This document shows positions 1 through 7,337 of a stretch of 64,000 nucleotides of DNA, piece after piece. The DNA comes from G051903925 sp051903925. Its GTDB lineage: Bacteria; Pseudomonadota; Alphaproteobacteria; Zavarziniales; Zavarziniaceae. The translations under genes were made by a program, and so were the position numbers. Numbering within the stretch: position 1 is the first letter of the stretch; every line of letters starts with the position of its first letter. The stretch is taken from contig NZ_CP173678.1 in NCBI RefSeq assembly GCF_051903925.1, positions 930,001 through 994,000 on the forward strand, written 5' to 3'. The notes below the pieces were generated by a model. The model ran no database searches. It worked only from the letters and a program-made list of their open reading frames with translations, and was not told the DNA's origin.

Positions 1-548
1 GGCGGCGGCACCGGCCGCTGGATCTGCGGGAACAGGTCGCGCAGCACCTCGCCCAGGATGGGGGCGGGACCTGCCCCATCGCTGCGCGTCCACACCGCAA
101 GGCAGGCCGTGCCGCCGGGGCGCAGGACGCGCGCCATTTCGGCCAGACCCTTGCGGAAGTCCGGGAACATCATGACGCCGAAGATCGAGAACGCGGCGTC
201 GAACCCGCCGTCAGGCAGGTCCAGCGCCTGCCCGTCCATCACCCGCGCGGCGCAGCCCAGCGCATCCAGTCCCGCAAGGCGCAGGCGCTGGTCCAGGTGG
301 GCGACCATGCCCGCGGAGAAGTCGACGGCCAGCACCGACGCCCCGGCCTGTGCCGCCGGCATGGTCAGCGCGCCCGTGCCCGCGGCCACGTCCAGGATGC
401 GCTGCCCAGGCCGGCCACCGCCCGCCAGGGCCAGGGCCTGGACCGCGTACTGGGCGGTGAAGGGCTCCGCCAGGCTGGCATAGTCGGCGACGCTGGCGTC
501 CCAGGTGGCGGCCCGCTGGACCGGCATCGGCTCCGTAGCCCTTGTCAT
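1..548 (-). CDS. Class I SAM-dependent methyltransferase (partial, C-terminus beyond window)
   Basis: About 182 codons read leftward from an ATG at 548 to the window edge with no stop, so the 3' end is missing. The product shows methyltransferase motif I, ILDVAAGTGA (residues 51-60). It also has an acidic motif II (AVDFSAGM) and the post-motif LRPGG near residue 138, as in UbiE/Methyltransf_11 enzymes that move a methyl group from S-adenosylmethionine to a small molecule. The substrate cannot be read from the sequence. It is transcribed divergently from nothing nearby; the ene-reductase gene lies upstream on the same strand. A nested palindrome sits directly upstream of its start. Confidence 0.85.
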   Translation of the reverse strand, partial: MTRATEPMPVQRAATWDASVADYASLAEPFTAQYAVQALALAGGGRPGQRILDVAAGTGALTMPAAQAGASVLAVDFSAGMVAHLDQRLRLAGLDALGCAARVMDGQALDLPDGGFDAAFSIFGVMMFPDFRKGLAEMARVLRPGGTACLAVWTRSDGAGPAPILGEVLRDLFPQIQRPVPP

Positions 549-555
549 CCCGCGC

Positions 556-598
556 CCCGCTCAACGAATGTTATCATGTAACATCATCGCTGAGCGGG
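556..598. promoter_or_regulatory. Nested palindrome upstream of the methyltransferase (Zur-like operator candidate)
   Basis: An inner perfect inverted repeat ATGTTA-N5-TAACAT (568-584) is flanked by an outer perfect 8-bp repeat, CCCGCTCA (556-563) and TGAGCGGG (591-598). The inner core is AT-rich in GC-rich DNA and begins 20 bp upstream of the minus-strand start codon at 548. The ATGTTA/TAACAT arms resemble proteobacterial Zur (zinc uptake regulator) boxes from memory. The regulator assignment is inference. Confidence 0.45.
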
Positions 599-644
599 AG
601 GGTGCCTGCAAGCCGGAGCGACGGCGGAGCCGCCGCGCCGATCC

Positions 645-1748
645 TCAGCTGGCCTTGGCGCGCTGTTCCGCCAGGGTGGGGAAGTCGGTATAGCCCCGCG
701 CGCCCCCCGCGTAGTAGCTCTTCAGCGGGGCCTCGGTCAGGGGCGCATTCAGGCGCAGGCGCTCCACCAGGTCCGGATTGCCGATGAAGGCGCGGCCGAA
801 CGCGACCAGGTCGCCCCAGTTCTGCGCCCGCGCCTGCAGCGCCAGGTCGCGGTCATAGAGGTTGTTGACGATCACCGTGTTGCGGAACAGGCGGCGCAGC
901 TTCTGCAGTTCGAAGCTGGGTTCCGCTTCGCGCGAATTGCCGGTGTCGCCCTCCACCAGGTCCAGCCAGCCAATGTTGAGGTCGTTCATCCGCTCCACGA
1001 AATGGGTGAACAGCGGCTCAGGGTTCGAGTCCCAGGCATTGTAGGCGTGGCCGATGGGGCAGATGCGGACCGCGACACGCGCCGGCTCCCACGTCTCCAG
1101 GATGGCCTGCAGCACTTCGACCGGCAGGCGGACGCGGTTCTCGACCGAGCCGCCATAGGCATCCGTCCGCCTGTTCGTCATGTCGCGCAAGAAGGCGTCG
1201 ATCAGGTAGGAATGGGCGGCGTGCAGTTCCACGCCGTCGAAGCCGGCCGCCTTGGCCCGGGCGGCCGCGTCGCGGTACCAGCCGATCACTGTCGGAATCT
1301 CGTCGAGGGCGAGCGCCCGTGCGGTCTCGTAGGGGACCATGCCCTGTTCGGTCCAGACCTTGCCCTCCTGCTGCTTCTCGGACGGCGCCACCGGCAGGCC
1401 GCCATCCGCGCTGAGCGAGGAATGGCTGAGGCGCCCGGCATGCCAGAGCTGGCAGAAGATCTTCCCGCCGGCCGCATGGACCGCGTCCGTCACCTGGCGC
1501 CAGCCCGGCACCTGGGCGTCGTCCCACAGTCCGGGCAGATAGGGGCCACCGCGCCCGCCGGGGACCACGGCCGTCGCCTCGGTAATCAGCAGGCCGGCCG
1601 AGGCACGCTGGCTGTAGTAGAGCGCCTGAAGGTCACCGACGCGGCCCTGCATGTCGGCGCGCGCCCGGGTAGTGGGGGAGAAGACGATGCGGTTGGCCAG
1701 GGCCAGGCCCTGGAACGTGGCAGGCTGGAACAGATCGCTCTCGGACAC
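645..1748 (-). CDS. Old yellow enzyme family alkene reductase (NADH:flavin oxidoreductase)
   Basis: The 367-residue protein is a full-length FMN-dependent ene-reductase of the OYE/NemA type, which uses NAD(P)H to reduce activated C=C bonds or nitro compounds. The N-terminus LFQPATFQGL...RIVFSPTTRAR matches the family opening. The CQLWHAGR strand, the substrate-binding pair H176/H179 (VELHAAHSYL) and the YGGSVENR motif are all present. It should be cytosolic. It is a single gene between the methyltransferase and a palindromic repeat. The physiological substrate is unknown; such enzymes often serve xenobiotic or electrophile detoxification. Confidence 0.93.
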   Translation of the reverse strand: MSESDLFQPATFQGLALANRIVFSPTTRARADMQGRVGDLQALYYSQRASAGLLITEATAVVPGGRGGPYLPGLWDDAQVPGWRQVTDAVHAAGGKIFCQLWHAGRLSHSSLSADGGLPVAPSEKQQEGKVWTEQGMVPYETARALALDEIPTVIGWYRDAAARAKAAGFDGVELHAAHSYLIDAFLRDMTNRRTDAYGGSVENRVRLPVEVLQAILETWEPARVAVRICPIGHAYNAWDSNPEPLFTHFVERMNDLNIGWLDLVEGDTGNSREAEPSFELQKLRRLFRNTVIVNNLYDRDLALQARAQNWGDLVAFGRAFIGNPDLVERLRLNAPLTEAPLKSYYAGGARGYTDFPTLAEQRAKAS

Positions 1749-1872
1749 TTGGGCGGGCCTCCCGGTTCGCTGTCGACGTGCAGCAGGGGCCGGCCTTACA
1801 GGCCGCGGGACGATCCGTCAAACGAGGCTGCGGGGCTACCGCGGAACCGGTGCTGCGGCGGGACCTGCGCCC

Positions 1873-1989
1873 ACATCCTTCGAGACGGGCCTTGCGGCCC
1901 TCCTCAGGATGACGAACGTTGTAATTCTTTTGGCAAAAAACAACGGAATCATGCTGAGGAGGCCCGAAGGGCCGTCTCGAAGCATCAGG
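1873..1989. repeat. Palindromic intergenic repeat R1 (TCGAGACG family)
   Basis: Two inverted arms of about 40 bp, each carrying TTCGAGACGG...CTCCTCAG(G/C)AT, flank an AT-rich centre. The left arm begins near 1873 and the right arm ends near 1989. The same arms recur at 9901-10025, 16891-16966, 44571-44673 and 49110-49176. It separates two minus-strand genes and has no coding potential. It resembles a non-autonomous MITE/REP-like element. Confidence 0.75.
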
Positions 1990-2007
1990 TGTAACGGTGG
2001 CGCCTAC

Positions 2008-3180
2008 TCAGGAATAGATCTCGAACAGGCCGGCGCCGCCCTGGCCGCCGCCGATGCACATCGTGACCACGCCCCACTTGGCCTTGCGCCGCCGCCCCTC
2101 GAGCAGGATGTGGCCGGCGAGCCTGGCACCCGTCATGCCGAAGGGATGGCCGATCGCGATCGAGCCACCGTTGACGTTGTACTTCTCAGGATCGATGCCC
2201 AGCTTGTCGCGCGAATAGAGGCACTGGCTGGCAAAGGCCTCGTTCAGCTCCCACAGGTCGATGTCGTCGACCGTCAGGCCGTGGCGCTTCAGCAGCTTGG
2301 GCACCGCAAAGACGGGGCCGATACCCATCTCGTCCGGCTCGCACCCCGCCGCGGCCCAGGCCACGAAGCGGCCCAGCGGCTCGATATTGCGGCGCTCTGC
2401 CTCCTTGGCCTCCATCAGGACCACGGCGGCGGCACCGTCGGATAGCTGGCTGGCATTGCCGGCGGTGATGTACTTGCCCGGCCCCTTGACCGGCTGCAGC
2501 TTGGCCAGCCCCTCCAGCGTCGTGTCGGGGCGATTGCACTCGTCCTTGGTCACGACGTAGTCGACGACGCTCTCCTGCCCCGTCGCCTTGTCCACCGTCT
2601 TCATCCTGGTCTTCATCGGCACGATCTCGTCCTTGAACAGACCGGCCTGCTGGGCTGCCGCCATGCGGCGCTGCGATTCCAGCGAATATTCGTCCTGGTA
2701 CTCGCGGCTGACCTTGTAGCGCTCGGCCACGATGTCGGCCGTGTCGATCATCGCCATGAAGATGTCGGGCGCGATCTTCAGCAGCTCAGGATCGACCGAC
2801 TCGCTGGGCACGCCGCCGCCGGGGATGGAGATGCTCTCGACGCCGCCCGCCACGACGCAGTCGGCGCCATCGCTGCGGATGTGGTTGGCCGCCATTGCGA
2901 TCGTCTGCAGGCCCGACGAGCAGAAGCGGTTGACCGAGACGCCGGCCGTCGTCACCGGCAGGCCGGCCAGCAGGCCCGCCAGGCGGCCGATATTGGGTGC
3001 CGCGTGCGCGTTGTTGCCCAGATAGCAGTCCTCGACGAAGTCGGCCTCGACCCCGGAGCGCTCAACCGCATGCTTGATCGCATGGGCGGCCATCGACATG
3101 GGGGGTGTGATGTTGAACCCGCCGCGGCCGGACTTGGCGAGTCCGGTCCGGGCATAGGACACGATGACGGCTTCCCGCAT
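2008..3180 (-). CDS. Acetyl-CoA C-acyltransferase (thiolase family)
   Basis: The 390-residue thiolase starts at the ATG at 3180 (MREAVIVSYARTGL); an upstream in-frame extension lacks family similarity. The nucleophilic cysteine is C87 (NRFCSSGLQT). The catalytic H345 lies in GHPFGMTG and the second cysteine C375 in MCIGGGQGGAG. It condenses acyl-CoA with acetyl-CoA or cleaves 3-ketoacyl-CoA. The long FADA/PcaF-like architecture fits a degradative or biosynthetic thiolase; which direction it works cannot be decided. It is divergent from hemN across about 200 bp. Confidence 0.93.
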   Translation of the reverse strand: MREAVIVSYARTGLAKSGRGGFNITPPMSMAAHAIKHAVERSGVEADFVEDCYLGNNAHAAPNIGRLAGLLAGLPVTTAGVSVNRFCSSGLQTIAMAANHIRSDGADCVVAGGVESISIPGGGVPSESVDPELLKIAPDIFMAMIDTADIVAERYKVSREYQDEYSLESQRRMAAAQQAGLFKDEIVPMKTRMKTVDKATGQESVVDYVVTKDECNRPDTTLEGLAKLQPVKGPGKYITAGNASQLSDGAAAVVLMEAKEAERRNIEPLGRFVAWAAAGCEPDEMGIGPVFAVPKLLKRHGLTVDDIDLWELNEAFASQCLYSRDKLGIDPEKYNVNGGSIAIGHPFGMTGARLAGHILLEGRRRKAKWGVVTMCIGGGQGGAGLFEIYS

Positions 3181-3332
3181 GGTCGATTCCTCCGACGCCG
3201 GGCAGCGCGCGGGACGCAACGTCCCCGACCCCTGCCCCGCTTTTGCGATGTCTTTCGTCATACAGCGTGCAAAGCCGAGCCCTGCGCCGTCAAGCACCCC
3301 GCCCGGCTGGGCAGCCATGGCATCGCGGCGGC

Positions 3333-3346
3333 TTGACCCTGCGCAA
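3333..3346 (+). promoter_or_regulatory. Degenerate FNR-box-like site upstream of hemN
   Basis: TTGACCCTGCGCAA has the spacing of the FNR/FnrL site (TTGAT-N4-ATCAA) and keeps TTGA and CAA of the half-sites, 7 of 10 positions. It ends 34 bp before the hemN start codon. Oxygen-independent hemN genes are commonly FNR-regulated, which is why the match is worth recording. The match is imperfect. Confidence 0.3.
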
Positions 3347-3380
3347 TGCGGCTGGGCGGCCGGACATCCAGGCTGGCCGC

Positions 3381-4751
3381 ATGAACACCCTGCCCCCGCC
3401 AGACCTTCACCCTACGCTGGTCGAACTCGCCCGGCGCCCGGTGCCACGCTACACCTCCTATCCGACCGCGCCGCAGTTCTCGGCCGAGGTCACGCCGGCA
3501 CGGCATGCCGCCTGGCTGGACGAGGTGGGGCAGGCGGGGCAGGCAATCTCCCTCTACCTGCATGTGCCGTTCTGCCGGGCCCTATGCCACTATTGCGGCT
3601 GTGCGACCCAGGCGGTGCGGCGCGACGCCCCCGTGCGGACCTATGTCGAGGGGCTGCACCAGGAGATCGCGCTGCTGGCGGCGCGGCTGGGGCGCGTGGA
3701 GGTCGCGCACCTGCACTGGGGCGGTGGCACGCCCAACATCCTGCCGCCCGACTGCTTCGCTGGCCTGATGGAGGACCTGGCGCAGCGCTTCCGCCTGCGG
3801 CCGGACATGGAGCACGCGATCGAACTGGACCCGCGCCACCTGACGGCGGAGGGCGCGCGCCACCTGGCGGCCCATGGCGTCACCCGGGCGAGCCTGGGCG
3901 TCCAGACCCTGGACCCCCTCGTCCAGGAGGCGATCGGCAGGGTGCAGCCCCTGGCCGTGGTGCGGGCGGCGTTCGACCATCTGCGCGACGCGGGGATCGC
4001 TGCGATCAATGCCGACCTGATGTATGGCCTGCCCCGCCAGACGCTGGACGCGGTCGAGGCCACGGCGACCGCCCTGGCGGCGCTGGAGCCCAGCCGGCTG
4101 GCCATTTTCGGCTATGCGCACGTGCCCTGGATGCGGCCGCACCAGGGGCTGATGCCCCAGGCGGCCCTGCCGGACGCGGCGGAACGGCTGCGCCAGGCGG
4201 CGATGGCCCGCGCGGTGATCGAGGATGCGGGCTATCGCGAGATCGGCATCGACCATTTCGCCCGCGCGGACGACCCCCTGGCCCTGGCGCAGGCCAGTGG
4301 TCACCTGCGCCGCAATTTCCAGGGCTATACCGACGACGATGCGACGACCCTGATCGGCATCGGCGCCACCGCGATCAGCCGCACGCCCCGCGGCTTCGCC
4401 CAGAACACCGCCGACACGCCCGCGTGGCGCCGCGCCGTTGCCGCGGGACAGCTGCCCGTGGTGCGCGGCAAGGCCTTCGACGGCGACGACCGGCTGCGGG
4501 CAGAGGTGATCGAGAGCCTGCTCTGCACCTTCGACGCGGACCTGGCGGCCATAGCCGGGCGGCATGGCGCGACTGCGGCCTGCTTCGCCGACGACCTGGT
4601 CCGCCTCGACCCGCTGGTCGCGGCCGGCTGGGTCGCCCGGACGGAGGCCCGCGTGACGATCCGCAGCCACCGCCACGAACTGGCCCGCCTGGTCGCCGCC
4701 GCCTTCGACGCCTATCTGGGGCAGCAGGGGCGCCACGCCGCCGCCGTGTGA
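3381..4751 (+). CDS. hemN: Oxygen-independent coproporphyrinogen III oxidase
   Basis: The 456-residue radical-SAM enzyme converts coproporphyrinogen III to protoporphyrinogen IX without oxygen, in the cytosol. The 4Fe-4S ligands are C65, C69 and C72 in HVPFCRALCHYCGC, with the fourth cysteine C74 typical of true HemN rather than HemW. The N-terminal RYTSYPTAPQF motif is also diagnostic. The length equals E. coli HemN (457). The ATG at 3381 is chosen because upstream in-frame codons lack similarity. It is convergent with the EamA transporter, with only 5 bp between stops. The other heme genes (hemE, hemH, hemJ) are 38 kb away beside the origin. Confidence 0.95.
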   Translation: MNTLPPPDLHPTLVELARRPVPRYTSYPTAPQFSAEVTPARHAAWLDEVGQAGQAISLYLHVPFCRALCHYCGCATQAVRRDAPVRTYVEGLHQEIALLAARLGRVEVAHLHWGGGTPNILPPDCFAGLMEDLAQRFRLRPDMEHAIELDPRHLTAEGARHLAAHGVTRASLGVQTLDPLVQEAIGRVQPLAVVRAAFDHLRDAGIAAINADLMYGLPRQTLDAVEATATALAALEPSRLAIFGYAHVPWMRPHQGLMPQAALPDAAERLRQAAMARAVIEDAGYREIGIDHFARADDPLALAQASGHLRRNFQGYTDDDATTLIGIGATAISRTPRGFAQNTADTPAWRRAVAAGQLPVVRGKAFDGDDRLRAEVIESLLCTFDADLAAIAGRHGATAACFADDLVRLDPLVAAGWVARTEARVTIRSHRHELARLVAAAFDAYLGQQGRHAAAV

Positions 4752-4756
4752 CCCCT

Positions 4757-5668
4757 TCAGGCTCGCGAGGCCTGCCATTCGCGATGGAGGATGAGGAGGC
4801 CGCTGGCGACGATCATCGCGGCACCCAGCAGCACCAGTGCATCGGGTCTGTCGCCCCAGACCACGAAGCCGAAGATGAAGGCCCAGGCCAGGCCCGTGAA
4901 CTCGATGGGTGCGATCACCGATGCCGGCGCCCGGCGAAAGGCCTCGAAGAACAGGAACTGGGCACAGCCCCAGCTCAGCGCCATGCCCAGGAACAGGCCG
5001 GCATCGACCAGGTCCGGCGTCCGCCAGACCAGGGGCTGGACCGGCCCGAACAGGATGACGAAGCCCAGGCATCCGGCCAGGATCTGCAGGCTGCTGGTGG
5101 TGTGCGGCCCGATCCGGCGCACGATGATGACGCAGAAGGCAAAGACCACGGCAGCCCCCACCGCCATCGCGACCGGGAACAGCGCGCCGCCCATGCCAGG
5201 GCGGCAGGCTACAAGGACGCCGGCAAAGCCCAGGCCCACGGGGATCCAGCCTGATCCCGTCACCTTCTCCCCCAGCAGAGGGATCGCCAGGACCACGACC
5301 AGGACAGGCGCCGAGAAGTAGAGCGTGACGGCCTCGCCCAGCGGCAGTTCGCGCATGGCCGTGAAGAACATCAGCCAGGCGATCACCATCAGGATGGTGT
5401 ACAGGCCAAGCTCGCGCCGCACCGGCGAATGCGCCAGCTGGCGCAGCATGGCCGGGCCCTTGAGCGCCAGCAGGGCCAGCGCGATGACGGCGGCACGGAC
5501 GAACAGCAACTGGACGGGCGAATAGCGCTCGACCAGCCATTTCACCAGCGCGTCCTGCATCGGATAGAAGAAGAACGCGACGAAGCACAGCAGCACGCCG
5601 GCCAGGACCTGGCGGCGGGCGTGGCTGCGCTCGGTGACAGACGGCTCGCTCTCAGTCGCTGTGGCCAT
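4757..5668 (-). CDS. EamA/DMT family transporter
   Basis: The 303-residue integral membrane protein has about ten hydrophobic segments in two EamA repeats of five, as in drug/metabolite transporters. The start is the ATG at 5668 (MATATESEP), preceded by GGAG on the minus strand. A longer frame exists upstream but is low-complexity. The first segment begins near residue 24 (LAGVLLCFVAFFFYPMQD). Substrate and direction are unknown; members export amino acids, purines or other metabolites. It is in the inner membrane. Confidence 0.88.
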   Translation of the reverse strand: MATATESEPSVTERSHARRQVLAGVLLCFVAFFFYPMQDALVKWLVERYSPVQLLFVRAAVIALALLALKGPAMLRQLAHSPVRRELGLYTILMVIAWLMFFTAMRELPLGEAVTLYFSAPVLVVVLAIPLLGEKVTGSGWIPVGLGFAGVLVACRPGMGGALFPVAMAVGAAVVFAFCVIIVRRIGPHTTSSLQILAGCLGFVILFGPVQPLVWRTPDLVDAGLFLGMALSWGCAQFLFFEAFRRAPASVIAPIEFTGLAWAFIFGFVVWGDRPDALVLLGAAMIVASGLLILHREWQASRA

Positions 5669-5821
5669 GGGGGGCTCCGGCAGGGCGCCCCGGCGGAGGC
5701 GAGGATCCAGCCCTACACCACCCAGACGCCCGCCATCAATCCACGACCCTTTTGCCTTCGCTTTGAGCCCGGCCCAGCCCAACCCTGCCCGGTGGCGGGT
5801 GGGCCGGTCGACCGGCGCCGG

Positions 5822-6190
5822 CTAGCCGGCCATGTTGAAGACCACGAGCTTGTTGCCGTCGAGGTCGCGGAAATAGGCGCCATAGAAGCCCTGGCCGCGG
5901 TCGCCGGGCTTGCCCTCGCATACGGCGCCCTTGGCGATCGCGGTGGCATAGGCCTTGTCGACGGCCGCCTGCGACGCGGCGGGGAACCCCATCATCGTGC
6001 CATTGCCGGATGTCGCGGCCTGACCATCATAGGGGGTGCACACGACGAACATGCCGGGACCGCCGGACTGATAGGCCTGCATGCGGTCGGTCCCCCAACT
6101 GCGCTTGCCACCAAGGTCACCCAGGACCGCATCATAGAAGTCCAGGGCACGCGCCATGTCGTTGGTGCCGACGGTGGTGTATCCAATCAT
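5822..6190 (-). CDS. VOC family protein (glyoxalase/bleomycin-resistance fold)
   Basis: The 122-residue single-domain protein opens with MIGYTTVGTNDMARALDFYD and closes with FYGAYFRDLDGNKLVVFN, the usual ends of a vicinal-oxygen-chelate half. E/H metal ligands are only partly conserved, so enzymatic activity is uncertain. Proteins of this subgroup are often annotated as lactoylglutathione-lyase-like, but the length and sequence do not support true GloA. It stands alone, convergent with nothing. Confidence 0.85.
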   Translation of the reverse strand: MIGYTTVGTNDMARALDFYDAVLGDLGGKRSWGTDRMQAYQSGGPGMFVVCTPYDGQAATSGNGTMMGFPAASQAAVDKAYATAIAKGAVCEGKPGDRGQGFYGAYFRDLDGNKLVVFNMAG

Positions 6191-6435
6191 GTCCCACTCC
6201 CCTTCTCGTCATGCCGCGACCCGCAGATCATCGACCCTGTCATCGGAACGACGGGGTGCCATGTGATCAATTCAATCGGGCAAAGGTTGTTGTCTGTCAT
6301 TGCCATGTACAACGGCACACGACTGTAAAATGGGCGGACGGCCTGTCAACCGCATTCTTGTGCCGGTGGCCCGGCCTGCGGCACCCTGCGCCAAGGGCCG
6401 CGGCAGGGGGTTCGCGGTCGCATGACGGGGCTGCC

Positions 6436-6798
6436 GTGCTGTACTGGACGCCTGCCTGGGTCCTGCCGGTCTTCGTCGCCGGCTGCCTGGCCGCGATGAT
6501 CGACAACCGCGCCGCATTCCTGGCGGGCCGGGGGCAGGCGCTGCATGACAGCAACCCGGTGCGCCGGTCACTGGGCGTCATCGTTCTGCCGTTCGAGGCG
6601 GCCATCCTGCTGCACGGCCTGGGCGCCCTGCGCTGGTGGCTGGTCGTGCTGGTCCTGGCGGGCACCGGGGTCGCCGCCCTCCTGCTCCTGCGCGGCCGCA
6701 TGGCCCAGGCCGCGGCCCGCCTGGGCCGGCCGGCGCTTGTGGCGGTGGTGGTCGCCTGTGCCCTGGCGCTGTGGCTGGGCTACGTTCCCGACATCTGA
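6436..6798 (+). CDS. Small four-helix membrane protein of unknown function
   Basis: The family is not recognised. From a GTG at 6436 the 120-residue product has four hydrophobic segments at roughly residues 6-22, 46-64, 68-87 and 98-116, with a short polar loop (ALHDSNPVRRS) between the first two. The final segment runs almost to the C-terminus (LWLGYVPDI). Coding bias is typical of the genome. The start is uncertain because in-frame ATGs are absent close by. The 245 bp upstream show no recognisable element. Confidence 0.6.
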   Translation: MLYWTPAWVLPVFVAGCLAAMIDNRAAFLAGRGQALHDSNPVRRSLGVIVLPFEAAILLHGLGALRWWLVVLVLAGTGVAALLLLRGRMAQAAARLGRPALVAVVVACALALWLGYVPDI

Positions 6799-6949
6799 AG
6801 CAGGACCTGCATTCGACCGCGCGCAACGCCCGTCAGGCTGCGTTACCTGGCCGAAACACAATGCCCCGACTTCGCCTCAATTCGGCCAATTGCCGGCCGC
6901 ATTGCACCATCATCTTCCTTGGCGTTGGCCGAGTATGGGTCCGGCCAAT

Positions 6950-6995
6950 GCGGTGGCGGGAAAACCCCAGCCCCCCAGCCCCTTCCCGCCACCGC
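6950..6995. repeat. Long perfect hairpin in the 323-bp gap before ffs
   Basis: Arms of 13 bp (6950-6962 and 6983-6995, GCGGTGGCGGGAA and its complement) flank a 20-nt C-rich loop. The gap 6799-7121 holds no gene. Besides this hairpin and the ffs promoter, nothing else is recognised in it. There is no T-run, so an intrinsic terminator is not supported. A small palindromic repeat or an RNA-end structure are both possible. Confidence 0.5.
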
Positions 6996-7086
6996 GCTCC
7001 CCCAGGCTCCCCTCCTGACCGGCCGGACCCGCCAACACCCCCTGCCCCACGTGCCATGCGCCCCTGCCTGCGGCGATGCGGACGGC

Positions 7087-7115
7087 TTGCCATCCGCGTG
7101 CGGAACCCCGATATT
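7087..7115 (+). promoter_or_regulatory. Sigma-70-type promoter of ffs
   Basis: TTGCCA (7087-7092) and GATATT (7110-7115) are separated by exactly 17 bp. They place the expected transcription start, about 7 nt downstream, at the first G of the SRP RNA (7122). The agreement of promoter geometry with the RNA 5' end supports both calls. Confidence 0.65.
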
Positions 7116-7121
7116 GCGGGC

Positions 7122-7217
7122 GGGAGGTTGGCGACGGACGGACTCCTCGCCAACTCGGTCAGGTCCGGAAGGAAGCAGCCGTAACGAGACCGGTTCGGGT
7201 CGCGCGTCCAGCCTCCC
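7122..7217 (+). ncRNA. ffs: Signal recognition particle RNA, small bacterial (4.5S) type
   Basis: The conserved apical loop and asymmetric bulge sequence GGTCAGGTCCGGAAGGAAGC (from 7158) is the bacterial SRP RNA signature bound by Ffh. The 5' end GGGAGG (7122) pairs with CCTCCC (ending 7217), closing a long hairpin of about 96 nt. The gene lies just upstream of dnaX, its usual neighbour in many bacteria. Its partner FtsY is encoded at 62811-63752. Confidence 0.93.
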
Positions 7218-7337
7218 ACCCCGCCATGCCGGGGACATGCACGCCCCCGTGATGCGCACCACAGGTGACCATCGGGCCGGGGTCGATGCCAACCGCCAAC
7301 AGCCCAGACCCAGGGGCCCAGCCGGAACGCAGGACCC

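Noticed and set aside
1016..1040. tRNA-like T-arm sequence GGGTTCGAGTCCCA
   Set aside because: It falls within the ene-reductase reading frame (NAWDSNPEPLF), and no acceptor stem or anticodon arm can be built around it.
3164..5254. 696-codon open frame over hemN
   Set aside because: It overlaps hemN in another frame, with arginine/glycine/alanine-rich translation and no motif.
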